Under the pieces are notes generated by a model. The model was not told the DNA's origin. It saw nothing but the letters and a program-made list of their open reading frames with translations, and ran no database searches. Both the position numbers and the translations under genes were made by a program. A DNA stretch of 64,000 nucleotides. Source: Alphaproteobacteria bacterium. Its GTDB lineage: Bacteria > Pseudomonadota > Alphaproteobacteria > Sphingomonadales > Kordiimonadaceae. Shown here in pieces: positions 8,007-17,496 of the stretch; the stretch's first letter is position 1, and each line of letters starts with the position of its first letter. The stretch lies in assembly GCA_006226495.1 (NCBI GenBank), contig SBGU01000002.1, forward strand, positions 1-64,000, in the 5' to 3' direction.

Positions 8007-9227
8007 ATGTCCGACTCTATCAAAAAAGTTGTGCTTGCCTATTCAGGCGGTCTCGACACCTCCATCATCCTGAAATGGCTGCAGGTCACCTATGGCTGTG
8101 AAGTGGTTACCTTCACCGCAGACCTTGGCCAGGGCGAGGAGCTTGAGCCGGCACGACGAAAAGCCGAGATGTTGGGCATCAAGGAAATCTTCATCGAAGA
8201 CCTTCGGGAAGAGTTCGTCGCTGAATATGTGTTCCCGATGTTCCGGGCCAACACGGTGTATGAGGGCCTGTACCTTCTGGGCACCTCGATCGCGCGGCCG
8301 CTGATCGCCAAGCGCCAGATCGAGATCGCCAAGGCCGTCGGCGCCGACGCGGTGTGCCACGGTGCCACCGGCAAGGGCAACGACCAAGTGCGTTTCGAAC
8401 TGGGTTATTATGCCCTGAACCCGGGCATCAAGGTGATCGCGCCCTGGCGCGAATGGGACCTGAACAGCCGGTCCGACCTGATCGAATTTGCCGAAAAGCA
8501 CCAGATTCCGGTGCCCAAGGACAAGCGCGGCGAAGCACCCTTCAGCGTGGATGCGAACCTGTTGCATACCAGTTCCGAAGGCAAGGCGCTTGAGGACCCG
8601 TGGGAAATGGCTGAAGAATATGTCTACAGCCGCACCGACAGCCCGCTGACCGCGCCGGACGAACCCGAATATATCGAGGTCGATTTCGAAAAGGGCGATG
8701 CGGTTGCCATCAATGGTGAAAGCCTGTCGCCGGCCACGCTGTTGACCAGGCTGAACGATCTGGGCAAAAAACACGGCATTGGCCGCCTTGACCTTCTCGA
8801 GAACCGTTTTGTCGGCATGAAGTCGCGCGGCATTTACGAAACACCGGGTGGCACCATCCTTCTGGCCGCCCACCGGGGTATCGAGCAGATCACGCTCGAC
8901 CGCGGTGCCGCGCACCTGAAGGACGAGATCATGCCCAAATATGCCGAGCTGATTTACAACGGTTTCTGGTTCAGCCCCGAGCGCGAGATGCTGCAGGCGC
9001 TGATTGACAAGAGCCAGGAATTTGTCGCCGGTACCGTGAAGCTGATGCTGTTCAAGGGTGGTGTGCATGTTGTTGGCCGCAAGAGCCCCAACAGCCTCTA
9101 TTCCATGGCGCACGTGACCTTCGAGAAGGACAATGTGTATGACCAGCGCGACGCCCAGGGCTTCATCAAGCTGAACGCCCTGCGCCTGCAACTGCTGTCG
9201 CGCCGCAACGCGCACGCAAAAAAATAG
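8007..9227 (+). CDS. argG: Argininosuccinate synthase
   Basis: Catalyses ATP-dependent condensation of citrulline and aspartate to argininosuccinate in arginine synthesis. The 406-residue length is standard. The ATP-pyrophosphatase P-loop [15 protein letters not shown] is near residue 12. Further typical stretches are [47 protein letters not shown] and [15 protein letters not shown]. The start at ATG 8007 has a GCGGAGC site 8 bases upstream. There is no argininosuccinate lyase next to it; it is followed 29 bases later by the AEC transporter. Confidence 0.98.
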   Translation: MSDSIKKVVLAYSGGLDTSIILKWLQVTYGCEVVTFTADLGQGEELEPARRKAEMLGIKEIFIEDLREEFVAEYVFPMFRANTVYEGLYLLGTSIARPLIAKRQIEIAKAVGADAVCHGATGKGNDQVRFELGYYALNPGIKVIAPWREWDLNSRSDLIEFAEKHQIPVPKDKRGEAPFSVDANLLHTSSEGKALEDPWEMAEEYVYSRTDSPLTAPDEPEYIEVDFEKGDAVAINGESLSPATLLTRLNDLGKKHGIGRLDLLENRFVGMKSRGIYETPGGTILLAAHRGIEQITLDRGAAHLKDEIMPKYAELIYNGFWFSPEREMLQALIDKSQEFVAGTVKLMLFKGGVHVVGRKSPNSLYSMAHVTFEKDNVYDQRDAQGFIKLNALRLQLLSRRNAHAKK

Positions 9228-9256
9228 GCGGCGCACAAACAATCCTGTGAGGACGT

Positions 9257-10195
9257 GTGGCTGATATCCTGACCATCATCGCCCCGGTATTCCTTCTGAT
9301 GATACTGGGGTTCGGGTTTGGCAAGACCCGCCTGTTCCCGGAAGGGGCCAGCAGCGTCCTCATAAGTTTCGTCTGGTATGTGGCCATCCCGGCCCTTCTG
9401 TTCCGCTCGCTGGCACCCCGACACCTGCCGGAGGCCGATGAACTCTTGTTCGTGGGCGGCTACTACAGCGCCATGTATTCGGTGTATGTGCTGGCATTCC
9501 TGATCGCACGTTATGCCTTTGGGCTGACGGTCGCGGAGCGCGGCATTTTTGCCCTGTCCTGCTGTTTCATCAACGGCGGTTTTGTCGGTATCCCGATCCT
9601 GCAGGGGGCGTATGGCGACGAAGGTGTGCGGCTTCTCCTGATGCTGCTCAGCTTCCATTCCCTGACTTTGCTTCCCATCACCACCATCATTGTCGAACGC
9701 GGCAAGGCGGGTGGTGGCGGCAGCAAGGGCGGCATTCTGTTGAAAACCTTCCAGAGCATCCGGCAGAACCCGATCATCATCGCACTGGTGGTCGGCCTGA
9801 CCTGGTCGGCGCTGCAGCTACCGTTCCCGCGCTGGCTGGACCGGCTGGCCGAACTGCCGGCACAGGCGGCATCGCCCGTCGGCCTGTTTGCGGCGGGCCT
9901 CGCGCTCGCGAACGTGCGTATCGCAGGTGACCTGGTGCAGGCCGGCACAGCCGTGTTCCTGAAGCTCTTGTTGATGCCGGTCGCGGTTTTTGCCATGACC
10001 CGCTTCGTGTTCGGGCTGCCCGACCTTTGGGTGGGGGCCGCGACCCTGGTGGCGGCGCTGCCGACCGGCATGATCCCCTACAGTTTCGCGACCCTGCATG
10101 GTGTCGGTGCCCGCCGCGCGGCCTCGACCATCATGATCTCGACCGGCCTGTCGGCCTTCACCATCACCACGATCCTGCTGATTACTGCACTCTGA
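9257..10195 (+). CDS. AEC-family permease (auxin efflux carrier type)
   Basis: 312-residue membrane protein with about ten spans arranged as two inverted halves, typical of the AEC/BASS fold. Recognisable segments are APVFLLMILGFGFGKTRLF at the N-terminus, CCFINGGFVGIPILQGAYG in the first half (the N/G-rich crossover region) and ALPTGMIPYSFATLHGVG in the second half. Bacterial members transport organic acids, amino acids or siderophores; the substrate is unknown. The start is GTG 9257 with GAGGA close upstream. It is probably cotranscribed with argG (29-base gap) and ends before a bidirectional terminator. Confidence 0.85.
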   Translation: MADILTIIAPVFLLMILGFGFGKTRLFPEGASSVLISFVWYVAIPALLFRSLAPRHLPEADELLFVGGYYSAMYSVYVLAFLIARYAFGLTVAERGIFALSCCFINGGFVGIPILQGAYGDEGVRLLLMLLSFHSLTLLPITTIIVERGKAGGGGSKGGILLKTFQSIRQNPIIIALVVGLTWSALQLPFPRWLDRLAELPAQAASPVGLFAAGLALANVRIAGDLVQAGTAVFLKLLLMPVAVFAMTRFVFGLPDLWVGAATLVAALPTGMIPYSFATLHGVGARRAASTIMISTGLSAFTITTILLITAL

Positions 10196-10200
10196 GACGC

Positions 10201-10231
10201 AAAAAGGGCCGCCGGTTGGGCGACCCTTTTT
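10201..10231. terminator. Bidirectional intrinsic terminator
   Basis: AAAAAGGG...CGCC pairs with GGCG...CCCTTTTT around a short GGTTG loop, with one internal mismatch. A-run and T-run flank both sides, so it can serve the AEC gene on the plus strand and the convergent peptidase gene on the minus strand. Confidence 0.85.
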
Positions 10232-10252
10232 CTGGTTGCTGCGACGGACGGC

Positions 10253-11911
10253 TTATTGGCCGGCCAGTTGCTTTTCCCGGGTTTCCTTGAATTCGGTACC
10301 GTCTTTCCAGGCCGGCCAGTCGGTGCAGTCGATCACCAGGCGGCCGGTGTTGTAGAAGAGGTTCAGGTCTTCGATCGCCCCTGTCAGCACCCAACTGTCG
10401 TTATATTCGTCCGACGGCTTGTGGTAATTGTTGGCGGTAAATTGTTCCGATAGTTTCACCACATAGTCGCGGCCGAATTCCCGGTGGTCGTAGCCGGCAT
10501 CGGTATAGAGCATCGGCACGCCCATTTTCGACAGTTCAAAATGGTCGGAGCGGTAGAAATAGCCTTTTTCCGGCTCCTGGTCGGGCACCAGCACGCGGTC
10601 CTGTTTGGCGGCGGCTTTGGTCAGATAGTCGTCCAGTTCGGAATTGCCGTAACCGACAACCGTGATGTCCTTAGTGGGGCCATAATAGTTGAGGCCGTCC
10701 ATATTGATGCCCCCCACGGTCTTGGCCAGCGGCACCAGCGGGTTGGCGGCATAGTAGGCCGAGCCCAGAAGGCCCTGTTCTTCGGCGGTAACCGCCAGGA
10801 ACAGCACGGAGCGTTTGGGCTTTTCGGCGGCACCGGCGTAGGCGCGGGCCAGCTCGATCAGGCCGGCGGTGCCGGAAGCATTATCCAGCGCGCCGTTGTA
10901 GATATTGTCGCCTTCCATGGTCGGGTCGGTGCCCAGATGGTCCCAGTGGGCCATATAGATGAAATATTCATCCGGATGTTCGCTGCCTTCGACAATACCG
11001 GCGACGTTGCGCGAATTCACATGCGCGACCGTGTTTTCGAAGCTGGTGGAAACATTCAGGCCCCCCATGGGAACGGCCTTGAAGCCCGGCGTTTTGGCCG
11101 CTTCTTCCAGGGCTGCGCGGTCAAGACCGGCGGCCTGGAAAAGCTGATCAGCGGCTTCGGTCGTGATCCAGCTTTCGAATTTGGCGAGCGAGGCACCCTT
11201 GTCGTCATGAACCATGTCGAACTGCGGGCCGGTCCAGCTTGCATCCACCGTTGCCCAGGGATAGGCGGCCGGCTTGGTGCTGTGGATCATGATGGCGCCC
11301 GCGGCTCCCTGGCGCGCGGCTTCGTCGAACTTGTAATCCCAGCGGCCATAATAGGTCATGGTATTGCCGTTGAAGAGGTTGGGGTCCTGGGTCGCATAAC
11401 CGGGATCGTTGATCAGCATGACCACGGTCTTGCCCTTGACGTCGATGCCTTCATAGTCGTTCCAGCCGCGTTCCGGCGCATTGATGCCGTAACCCACGAA
11501 CACCAGTTCACTGCTGTCGACCGAAATGGCATCGGTTTCCTGGCGCGACCAGACCACTTCGTCATTGCGGTAGGCCAGCACAAACGGCTTGGCGTCGCCA
11601 CCGCTGATGGTCAGGCCCGGCGTCCCTTTCACTTCGATGGACACGAGCGGGACCGGCTGCATGAAGCTGTCGCCGTTCGCAGGCTTCAGCCCGGCGTCCT
11701 TGAAGGCCTTGGCGACATAATTGACTGTCAGTTCCTCGCCTTCGGTGCCCGGCGCGCGGCCACCAAATTCATCCGACGCCAGGGTCTTGATGCTGGTCGC
11801 GAGCGCGGTTTCGTTCATCTGGTATGAGGTGGCGGCGCCCTGCTGCTCGGCCTTTTCGCCACAAGCGGCAAGCGCAAGGCAAAGGCCAGACGCAAGAATA
11901 AGTTTGTTCAT
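10253..11911 (-). CDS. Lipoprotein M28-family zinc metallopeptidase
   Basis: 552-residue lipoprotein with the signal MNKLILASGLCLALAAC, lipobox LAAC. A PA-type insert domain precedes or interrupts the catalytic region (around ELVFVGYGINAPERGWNDYEG). The M28 zinc site is visible as MAHWDHLG (His and Asp ligand region), NGALDNASGTAG (bridging Asp), VTAEEQGLLGS (general-base Glu and ligand Glu) and RSDHFELSKMGVPMLYTDAG (Asp/His end of the site). Members are aminopeptidases or glutamate carboxypeptidase-like enzymes; exact specificity is unknown. ATG 11911 is preceded on the minus strand by AGGGGA and gives the lipoprotein signal. It converges with the AEC gene at the shared terminator. Confidence 0.9.
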   Translation of the reverse strand: MNKLILASGLCLALAACGEKAEQQGAATSYQMNETALATSIKTLASDEFGGRAPGTEGEELTVNYVAKAFKDAGLKPANGDSFMQPVPLVSIEVKGTPGLTISGGDAKPFVLAYRNDEVVWSRQETDAISVDSSELVFVGYGINAPERGWNDYEGIDVKGKTVVMLINDPGYATQDPNLFNGNTMTYYGRWDYKFDEAARQGAAGAIMIHSTKPAAYPWATVDASWTGPQFDMVHDDKGASLAKFESWITTEAADQLFQAAGLDRAALEEAAKTPGFKAVPMGGLNVSTSFENTVAHVNSRNVAGIVEGSEHPDEYFIYMAHWDHLGTDPTMEGDNIYNGALDNASGTAGLIELARAYAGAAEKPKRSVLFLAVTAEEQGLLGSAYYAANPLVPLAKTVGGINMDGLNYYGPTKDITVVGYGNSELDDYLTKAAAKQDRVLVPDQEPEKGYFYRSDHFELSKMGVPMLYTDAGYDHREFGRDYVVKLSEQFTANNYHKPSDEYNDSWVLTGAIEDLNLFYNTGRLVIDCTDWPAWKDGTEFKETREKQLAGQ

Positions 11912-11993
11912 TGAAATTCCCCTGAGTGTTCGGGGGCAGAGTGGCGGCAATGAAGGCGGGTGTCAATGCAGCCCGCCGCACATCACAAACGCT

Positions 11994-12614
11994 TTATCCC
12001 ATAAAGGTGCGCTTGAGGCCGTCGAGCACATATTGCGCCGCCAGCGCCGCGAGAATGACCCCCAGAAGCCGGGTCAGCACCGCATTCACGGTGGGGCCCA
12101 GAAGGTCCATCAGCTTGCCGGCCGTGAAGAAGACGATGAGCGTGATCAGCATCACGATGGCCAGCGCCACCAGCACGGCAGCCTGCGCCGGGAAGTTATG
12201 CTCGTAGCTGGTCATAAGAAGCATGATGGTGGCAATGGCGCCGGGGCCGGCGAGCAGCGGCAGCGCAACCGGGAAGACCGAGATATCCTCGAAATATTCG
12301 TCCAGTTTGTCGGCGGCTTCCTGTTTGCGCTCGGTGCGTTTCTCGAACACCATTTCAAGGGCGATGATGAACAGCATCAGGCCTCCCGATACCCGGAGCG
12401 CATTCATGGAAATGCCCAGAGAGTTCAGGAAGGGTTTGCCGACAAGCGCGAAAAAAATCAGGATCAGGGTGCCGATGATGGTGCCCTTGATCGCCATCTT
12501 GCGCTGGTGGGCGACCGTAGTGCCCTGGGTCATGCCCGCAAAAACCGGTGCGATACCGATCGGATCGATAATCACAAACAGCGCAATGAAAGCCGCGATG
12601 AAAGCGTCATACAT
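11994..12614 (-). CDS. marC: MarC-family integral membrane protein
   Basis: 206-residue protein with six predicted membrane spans, the usual size of the MarC/UPF0056 family. Characteristic segments are FVIIDPIGIAPVFAGMT near residue 18, GGLMLFIIALEMVFEK near the middle and PLLAGPGAIATIMLLM. Despite its name MarC is not shown to confer multiple antibiotic resistance, and its function is open. The start ATG 12614 has a purine-rich GGGGGAC site upstream. Neighbours folD and the M28 peptidase lie in the same orientation with gaps of 41 and 82 bases, so cotranscription is possible but no functional link is evident. Confidence 0.88.
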   Translation of the reverse strand: MYDAFIAAFIALFVIIDPIGIAPVFAGMTQGTTVAHQRKMAIKGTIIGTLILIFFALVGKPFLNSLGISMNALRVSGGLMLFIIALEMVFEKRTERKQEAADKLDEYFEDISVFPVALPLLAGPGAIATIMLLMTSYEHNFPAQAAVLVALAIVMLITLIVFFTAGKLMDLLGPTVNAVLTRLLGVILAALAAQYVLDGLKRTFMG

Positions 12615-12655
12615 CGGATGTCCCCCAAATTCCCGGCCTGGTCCCCTTGGGCGCC

Positions 12656-13540
12656 CTAAAGCGCCGCAAGATCAATATTGTTCTGACGGCAGGTTGCTGT
12701 CACGGTATTTTTGAGAAGGCAGGCGATGGTCATGGGGCCAACACCTCCCGGCACCGGAGTAATCGCACCCGCACGTTCGGCGGCAGCGGCAAATTCCACA
12801 TCGCCAACAAGGCGGGTTTTGCCCTCGGCCCCCGGCACGCGGTTGATGCCGACATCGATGACTGTGGCGCCGTCCTTGATCCAGTCGCCTTTCACCATTT
12901 CCGGGCGACCCACGGCGGCAACAACGATATCGGCAGCACGCACTTCGTCCGCCAGATCGCGGGTGCGGCTGTGGGCGATGGTGACCGTGCAGTTGGCATC
13001 CAGAAGCAGTTGCGCCATCGGTTTGCCGACGATGTTCGAGCGGCCCACCACGATGGCCTTCTTGCCGCTGAGGTCACCCAGGGTATCCTGCAGCATGAGG
13101 AGACAGCCAAGCGGTGTACAGGGCACCATGCCACGGCCACCGGTGGCCAGCAGGCCAGAGTTGACCACATGGAACCCGTCGACATCCTTTTCGGGGGCGA
13201 TGGCTTCGATAACAGCGGCTTCGTTGATATGTTTGGGCAAGGGCAGTTGCACCAGAATGCCGTTCACCGCCGGATCGGCATTCAGTTCGGCCACTTTGGC
13301 CAAAAGCGTTTCTTCGCTGGTGTCCGCCGGCAGTTCAAAATGCCAGCCGTTCATGCCACATTCGGCGGTCTGTTTCACCTTGTTGCGCACATAGACCTGG
13401 CTGGCGGGGTCTTCCCCCACAATCACGACCGCAAGGCCGGGCGTGATGCCATGATTTGCCTTGAGGGTCGTAACATCGCGGGCGACAGCTTCGCGCACGG
13501 TTGCAGAAAAGGCTTTACCGTCAATGATCCGGGCAGACAT
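12656..13540 (-). CDS. folD: Methylenetetrahydrofolate dehydrogenase/cyclohydrolase
   Basis: Bifunctional folate enzyme interconverting 5,10-methylene-, 5,10-methenyl- and 10-formyl-tetrahydrofolate with NADP. The 294-residue length is normal. Family motifs are [20 protein letters not shown] (with the catalytic lysine), [34 protein letters not shown] (nucleotide binding) and [15 protein letters not shown] at the end. ATG 13540 (MSARIIDG) has GGAG nine bases upstream and is preferred to ATG 13555, whose codon overlaps that site. It sits in a minus-strand run yggT-DUF167-folD-marC. Confidence 0.97.
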   Translation of the reverse strand: MSARIIDGKAFSATVREAVARDVTTLKANHGITPGLAVVIVGEDPASQVYVRNKVKQTAECGMNGWHFELPADTSEETLLAKVAELNADPAVNGILVQLPLPKHINEAAVIEAIAPEKDVDGFHVVNSGLLATGGRGMVPCTPLGCLLMLQDTLGDLSGKKAIVVGRSNIVGKPMAQLLLDANCTVTIAHSRTRDLADEVRAADIVVAAVGRPEMVKGDWIKDGATVIDVGINRVPGAEGKTRLVGDVEFAAAAERAGAITPVPGGVGPMTIACLLKNTVTATCRQNNIDLAAL

Positions 13541-13573
13541 GGGCGGGCACTCCATCGGGCTTTTTGCGGGCGA

Positions 13574-13927
13574 TCAGGGCGCTGAAAGCCCCAGGTCGGC
13601 GAGGCGGGCCAGCAGCGCGGGCATCAATTCTTCCGGCGCGCCTGCAATATGCAGTGTCTTCAGCCGGGATTGCTCCCCCGCTATAAGGCGGATGGCGGAT
13701 TTGGGCAACCGCAGTTTTTTCGACAGCAGCCCTGCAAGCGCTGCATTGGCCTTGCCCTTTTCAGGCACCGCCGTGACCGTCGCCTTGAGCCAGACCTTGC
13801 CGTCTGCATCGGCTTCCGCGCGCAAAAGGTCGTCGCGGCCGGCCTTCGGGGTCAGCCGCACACGCAGCAGCAGGCCGTCGGCCCGCGCCTCAAGGAACGC
13901 TGGCTGTTGTGTGTCAGTAATAGACAC
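13574..13927 (-). CDS. DUF167/YggU-family protein
   Basis: Small basic protein of about 117 residues of the DUF167 family. Visible features are LLRVRLTPKAGRDDLLR near the N-terminus, VWLKATVTAVPEKGKANAAL, the usual conserved core of the family, and KSAIRLIAGEQSRLKTLHI. Function is unknown; DUF167 genes often sit next to yggT, as here. The start is uncertain: GTG 13927 overlaps the yggT stop by 14 bases and gives a normal family length, while ATG 13972 would add 15 residues inside yggT. No clear ribosome-binding site distinguishes the two, and translational coupling to yggT is likely. Confidence 0.8.
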   Translation of the reverse strand: MSITDTQQPAFLEARADGLLLRVRLTPKAGRDDLLRAEADADGKVWLKATVTAVPEKGKANAALAGLLSKKLRLPKSAIRLIAGEQSRLKTLHIAGAPEELMPALLARLADLGLSAP

Positions 13928-14213
13928 CGAATATGGGCGCGATATCGGCCCGGAGCAGTACCCGGAGGGCATAGATCACGAACCAGAGAATGATGGGCGA
14001 GATATCGATGCCGCTCATGGCAGGCAGCAGCCGCCGGATCGGGCGCAAGGCCGGTTCGGTCATGGCATAGAGGAAACGGCTCAGGGACTGCACAAACGGC
14101 TGGTAGGCATTCACAATGCCAAAGCTTACGAGCCAGCTCATCACCACACTGACCAGAAGGATGATGCCATAGAAACCAAGCAGGGCATCCAGTAAGACGA
14201 AAATAGCGGTCAT
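13914..14213 (-). CDS. YggT-family membrane protein
   Basis: 99-residue membrane protein with two hydrophobic segments (IFVLLDALLGFYGIILLVSV and SPIILWFVIYALRVLLRADI). The sequence LYAMTEPALRPIRRLLP between them is the family signature. YggT proteins are widespread and of uncertain function; they have been tied to osmotic stress and to organising membrane proteins. The start at ATG 14213 is preceded by GGGATTACGG. It is the first gene of the minus-strand run and its promoter must lie in 14214-14443, which it shares with the divergent FlaEY-like gene. Confidence 0.9.
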   Translation of the reverse strand: MTAIFVLLDALLGFYGIILLVSVVMSWLVSFGIVNAYQPFVQSLSRFLYAMTEPALRPIRRLLPAMSGIDISPIILWFVIYALRVLLRADIAPIFGVYY

Positions 14214-14372
14214 GTTCCGTAATCCCTTGGGTTTTCGGGGCCGCAGGCCCGGCCTTCAGACGCGGAATTGTCACGTTCCTTGCAAGACATGTAATGACAA
14301 ACCGTCCGGAATGCAATCGGGCGGCAGCTTTTGCCTTCAATGCCGAGTCGTTTGATATGATTCGGGTTTTCG

Positions 14373-14408
14373 TTGGGGCAAAATTTGCCTATGCGGCAAT
14401 ATTTGCCG
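14373..14408 (+). promoter_or_regulatory. Sigma54-like promoter with two adjacent palindromes
   Basis: TTGGGGCAAAATTTGCC has GG at 14375-14376 and GC at 14387-14388 with exactly 10 bases between, the -24/-12 arrangement of sigma54 promoters. The predicted start of transcription is near 14400, 44 bases before the gene. The same bases form the palindrome GGCAAA-A-TTTGCC (14377-14389), and a second one, CGGCAA-TAT-TTGCCG, lies at 14394-14408 with centres 18 bases apart. The second resembles, from memory, the ftr sites bound by FlbD in Caulobacter flagellar promoters. No promoter activity can be shown from sequence alone. Confidence 0.5.
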
Positions 14409-14443
14409 ATTAGGTCGTGTGTGGAAAGCTGGTAAGATACGCC

Positions 14444-17400
14444 ATGGCGTTTTTTGGAAGCAGTGTCGGTTTTGGTGGTTTGTTCGGGTCTTCCGGGCAA
14501 AGCAGCGCGACCACGCAAATTGTCGGCATCGACTATTCGCTGATTTCCGCTTCCGTGGACGCCAAGCTGGCACAGCGCGCGCTTGCATCCTTGTCCGCAG
14601 AGGACCGCGCGGCCTTTAATTTCAAGACCAAAGACGACGGCACCATTCCGCCGTGGCAACAGACCGAAGAAACCCAGACCCTCAATGAACAGATCCGCAA
14701 GGTGCGTGAACTGACCCAGTTCATCGACCTCAGCGACAAATCGTTGAAAGCGGTTTCGAACGACCCGGACAAGCAGGCGACCTTCGCGCTCTATAAGGCG
14801 CTCAACAACCTGCGTATCCTGGCGGAATATGCGTCGCAGGACGCAACCACCACCAGTTCGCTGGCGCGACTGAACACTCAGTTCCAATCCGGCCTCAGCG
14901 AAATCCAGGATTTCCTGTCGTCGGCGTCGCTGAACAAGCTGGACCTTTTCCTGGGCGAAAAACGCTATACGGTAGACAGTGCCATCCGGACCGGCAAAAA
15001 TTCGACCGGTTTTGATGGTTCGCTGGTAACCAAAAGCCCGAGCGAGCCCCTGACCGGCCTGACCGGCACCGAAGTATTTACGGTATCAATCACCAAAAGT
15101 GGCGTGACTGACAATATCGAGATCGACCTGAGCCAGATCAGCGGTGACCTGAGCCTCAAGAATATCAAGGACTATATCAATAGCCAGATCGAGGCGCTGA
15201 CCATCACCAACGGCCAGGGTGAAGAGGTCGCGAAGCACCAGACCCGCTTTGATATCCACCGGGACGGCACAACCGGCAAATACGGATTGCAGATAGATGG
15301 CACCCTGACGGAAGAGGTAAGCTTCTCTGCAGCGGTTTCCGAGCCGACCCTTTATGTGGCCTCGTCCGTGTCCCAGCTTGACGACAGCACGGCAACCACC
15401 AGCCGCCTGACCGAGATCAACGGCCTGTCGGGCACCCTGAAGATTGACGACATCACGTCTTTTGCCGGCATCGATGTCGACGCCAGCGCAATCAAGGAAC
15501 TGGTGGACGACACCGAAGAAGACGAGCTTGATCCCAAGCTGGCCTCCATGCGCGACAAGTTCCGCGCGGATGCACTGGCTGCGGTAACCGACACCGACAC
15601 ATCGGACGATGAGGAAGAGGAAGATGTCGACGCCACGTCGCTGACCAATATCAACAGCGACTATAAGGTGAACGCCGACACGTCGGCGAGCCGCGTCGCG
15701 GTCGACAGTGAAGGCGGCATCTATGTGGTGGGCACGTCGTCCGGCAGCTTTGGTCACCAGATCAACGAAGCGTCCGGCGAGGATGTGTTCCTGACCAAGT
15801 TCGACAACGAAGGCAACGTGGTCTTTTCGCGCCTCCTGGGTGTGTCGGGCAACGCCAGCGCCTATGGCATCACCGTCGACGACGACGACAATGTGATCAT
15901 TGTCGGCCAGACCGACAGTGCCCTGTCGACCTCTGATGTCATCGACAGCAAGGATGCCTTTGTCACCAAGATCAGCAAGCGCGGCGACGAGGTCTTCCGG
16001 TACCAGTTGGACACCTATGGCGAATCCGCTGCCTATTCTGTGGCGGTCGATTCGAGCGGTGACATTTTTGTCGGCGGCTATACCAAGTCCTCGATCAGCG
16101 CGACCTCGGGCTTCTCCGGCGGGCAGGACGCCCTGATCCTGAAGCTCTCGGGCACAAATGGCAAACTCCTCGACTCGAACGTGTTCGGCACGTCGGGTAA
16201 CGACGTCATCAAGGGCATCGCCGTTGACGCCAACGACAATCTGGTCGTGGCCGCCGAACAAAGCGGCAGCGCCATCGTCTACCGGATCGACGGCAGCGAC
16301 CTGACCAACCGGACCAGCAGCGTGAACTATGGTTACCTGGGTTCGGGCGGCTCGATCCAGAACCTGACGATCGACAAAACCAACAATACCGCCTTCATCG
16401 GCGGTGTTACGACCAACACGAACCTGAACGCCAGTGGCGCCGCCACGGTGAATGAAAGCGCCAAGGGCGGCTTTGAAGGGTTCGTGAGCGGCCTCAGCCT
16501 TGACGGCACCGATAACCTGACCGCCAATTTCACCACCTACCTGTCCACAAGCGGTACCGACCGTATTGCCGACGTGGTTGTGGTGGACAATGTGGTCTAT
16601 GTGGCAGGCAGCACCGCAGGCACCCTGACGGGCGAAAAATCCCGCGGCGCGACGGACGCTTTTGTCGCGCGCCTGGACGGCGCAACCGGCGCCCTGGGCG
16701 ATGTGGAACAGTTCGGCGAAAGCCTGTCGCGGCAGACAAGCGGCGGCCTGGCCTTCACCACCAAGGGCAATTCGGTATTGTCCACCCTGGGCCTGCCGAC
16801 CGGCACGGTTGCCATTGACCAGACCCTCGATATTCAGACCCAGACATCGGCCAAGGTGGGCGACTATTTCTATTTCCAGGTCGATGGCAGCACCAAGAAA
16901 AAGATCACGCTCGAGGACGGCGACACGCTGACCGACATCGCCCGCAAGATCAAGGTTGCCGCCCTTGGCAAACTGAAGGTGGAAATCTCCTCCACCAGCG
17001 AAGGCGACAAGATCAAGATCAGCGCGCTGAACGATGGCAAGGCGGTCGACCTGATTGCCGGCAAAAACGGCGACGACCTGCTGACCCGGCTGGGCATCGA
17101 GCCCGGCAAGCTGCTGCCGCGCGATGAAGTTTATGGCATCAACGAGGAAGAGGTGGCACCCGAGGACGACCTTGGCGGCGTGTTCGGGCTCAAGCTTGGC
17201 GGCGCCCTCCATATCGGCGACAAGGCCACGGCCAAATATGTGCTCGGCCTCCTGGACGATGCGATCAGCACCGTGCAGCGCGCCTATCGTTCCCTGACCT
17301 ACAATCCGCTGGTCGAACAACTGAAGAACGGCAACAAGAACAAGGGCACAGTGTCGCCACAGCAACAAAAGCAACTGGCCAATTTCCAGACCGGCCTTGC

Positions 17401-17449
17401 ACGCCTGCAGTCCGGCGCGTCGTCCCCCACCTACAGCCTGTTCGCCTGA
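14444..17449 (+). CDS. FlaEY-like beta-propeller (SBBP) protein
   Basis: 1001-residue acidic protein starting MAFFGSSVGFGGLFGSSG, with no signal peptide. Residues about 30-170 are helical and resemble flagellar-type helices. Residues about 410-750 contain at least four SBBP beta-propeller repeats, for example SRVAVDSEGGIYVVGTS, AYGITVDDDDNVIIVGQT, AYSVAVDSSGDIFVGGYT and IKGIAVDANDNLVVAAE. Residues about 790-890 (TLTDIARKIKVAALGK, DLIAGKNGDDLLTRLGIEPG) and the C-terminal helix (AISTVQRAYRSLTYNPLVEQL) look like flagellin or hook-associated protein parts. I recall this combination from proteins called FlaEY in Caulobacter, said to regulate flagellin; that name is a memory-based guess. A run of acids (DTSDDEEEEDVD) lies near residue 395. 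The upstream sigma54-like promoter supports a flagellar role. Confidence 0.6.
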   Translation: MAFFGSSVGFGGLFGSSGQSSATTQIVGIDYSLISASVDAKLAQRALASLSAEDRAAFNFKTKDDGTIPPWQQTEETQTLNEQIRKVRELTQFIDLSDKSLKAVSNDPDKQATFALYKALNNLRILAEYASQDATTTSSLARLNTQFQSGLSEIQDFLSSASLNKLDLFLGEKRYTVDSAIRTGKNSTGFDGSLVTKSPSEPLTGLTGTEVFTVSITKSGVTDNIEIDLSQISGDLSLKNIKDYINSQIEALTITNGQGEEVAKHQTRFDIHRDGTTGKYGLQIDGTLTEEVSFSAAVSEPTLYVASSVSQLDDSTATTSRLTEINGLSGTLKIDDITSFAGIDVDASAIKELVDDTEEDELDPKLASMRDKFRADALAAVTDTDTSDDEEEEDVDATSLTNINSDYKVNADTSASRVAVDSEGGIYVVGTSSGSFGHQINEASGEDVFLTKFDNEGNVVFSRLLGVSGNASAYGITVDDDDNVIIVGQTDSALSTSDVIDSKDAFVTKISKRGDEVFRYQLDTYGESAAYSVAVDSSGDIFVGGYTKSSISATSGFSGGQDALILKLSGTNGKLLDSNVFGTSGNDVIKGIAVDANDNLVVAAEQSGSAIVYRIDGSDLTNRTSSVNYGYLGSGGSIQNLTIDKTNNTAFIGGVTTNTNLNASGAATVNESAKGGFEGFVSGLSLDGTDNLTANFTTYLSTSGTDRIADVVVVDNVVYVAGSTAGTLTGEKSRGATDAFVARLDGATGALGDVEQFGESLSRQTSGGLAFTTKGNSVLSTLGLPTGTVAIDQTLDIQTQTSAKVGDYFYFQVDGSTKKKITLEDGDTLTDIARKIKVAALGKLKVEISSTSEGDKIKISALNDGKAVDLIAGKNGDDLLTRLGIEPGKLLPRDEVYGINEEEVAPEDDLGGVFGLKLGGALHIGDKATAKYVLGLLDDAISTVQRAYRSLTYNPLVEQLKNGNKNKGTVSPQQQKQLANFQTGLARLQSGASSPTYSLFA

Positions 17450-17496
17450 TTTCTACCCAACAGCCAACCGCTTCTCGCCTGAAGCGGCGCAGAATC

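Noticed and set aside
10484-11827. 447-codon plus-strand frame opposite the M28 peptidase
   Set aside because: It lies fully antisense to a clear peptidase gene and has His/Gly/Val-rich shadow composition with no domain.
15086-17374. 762-codon minus-strand frame opposite the FlaEY-like gene
   Set aside because: Shadow of a high-GC gene; repetitive Gly/Val/His composition, no family features, no ribosome-binding site of note.
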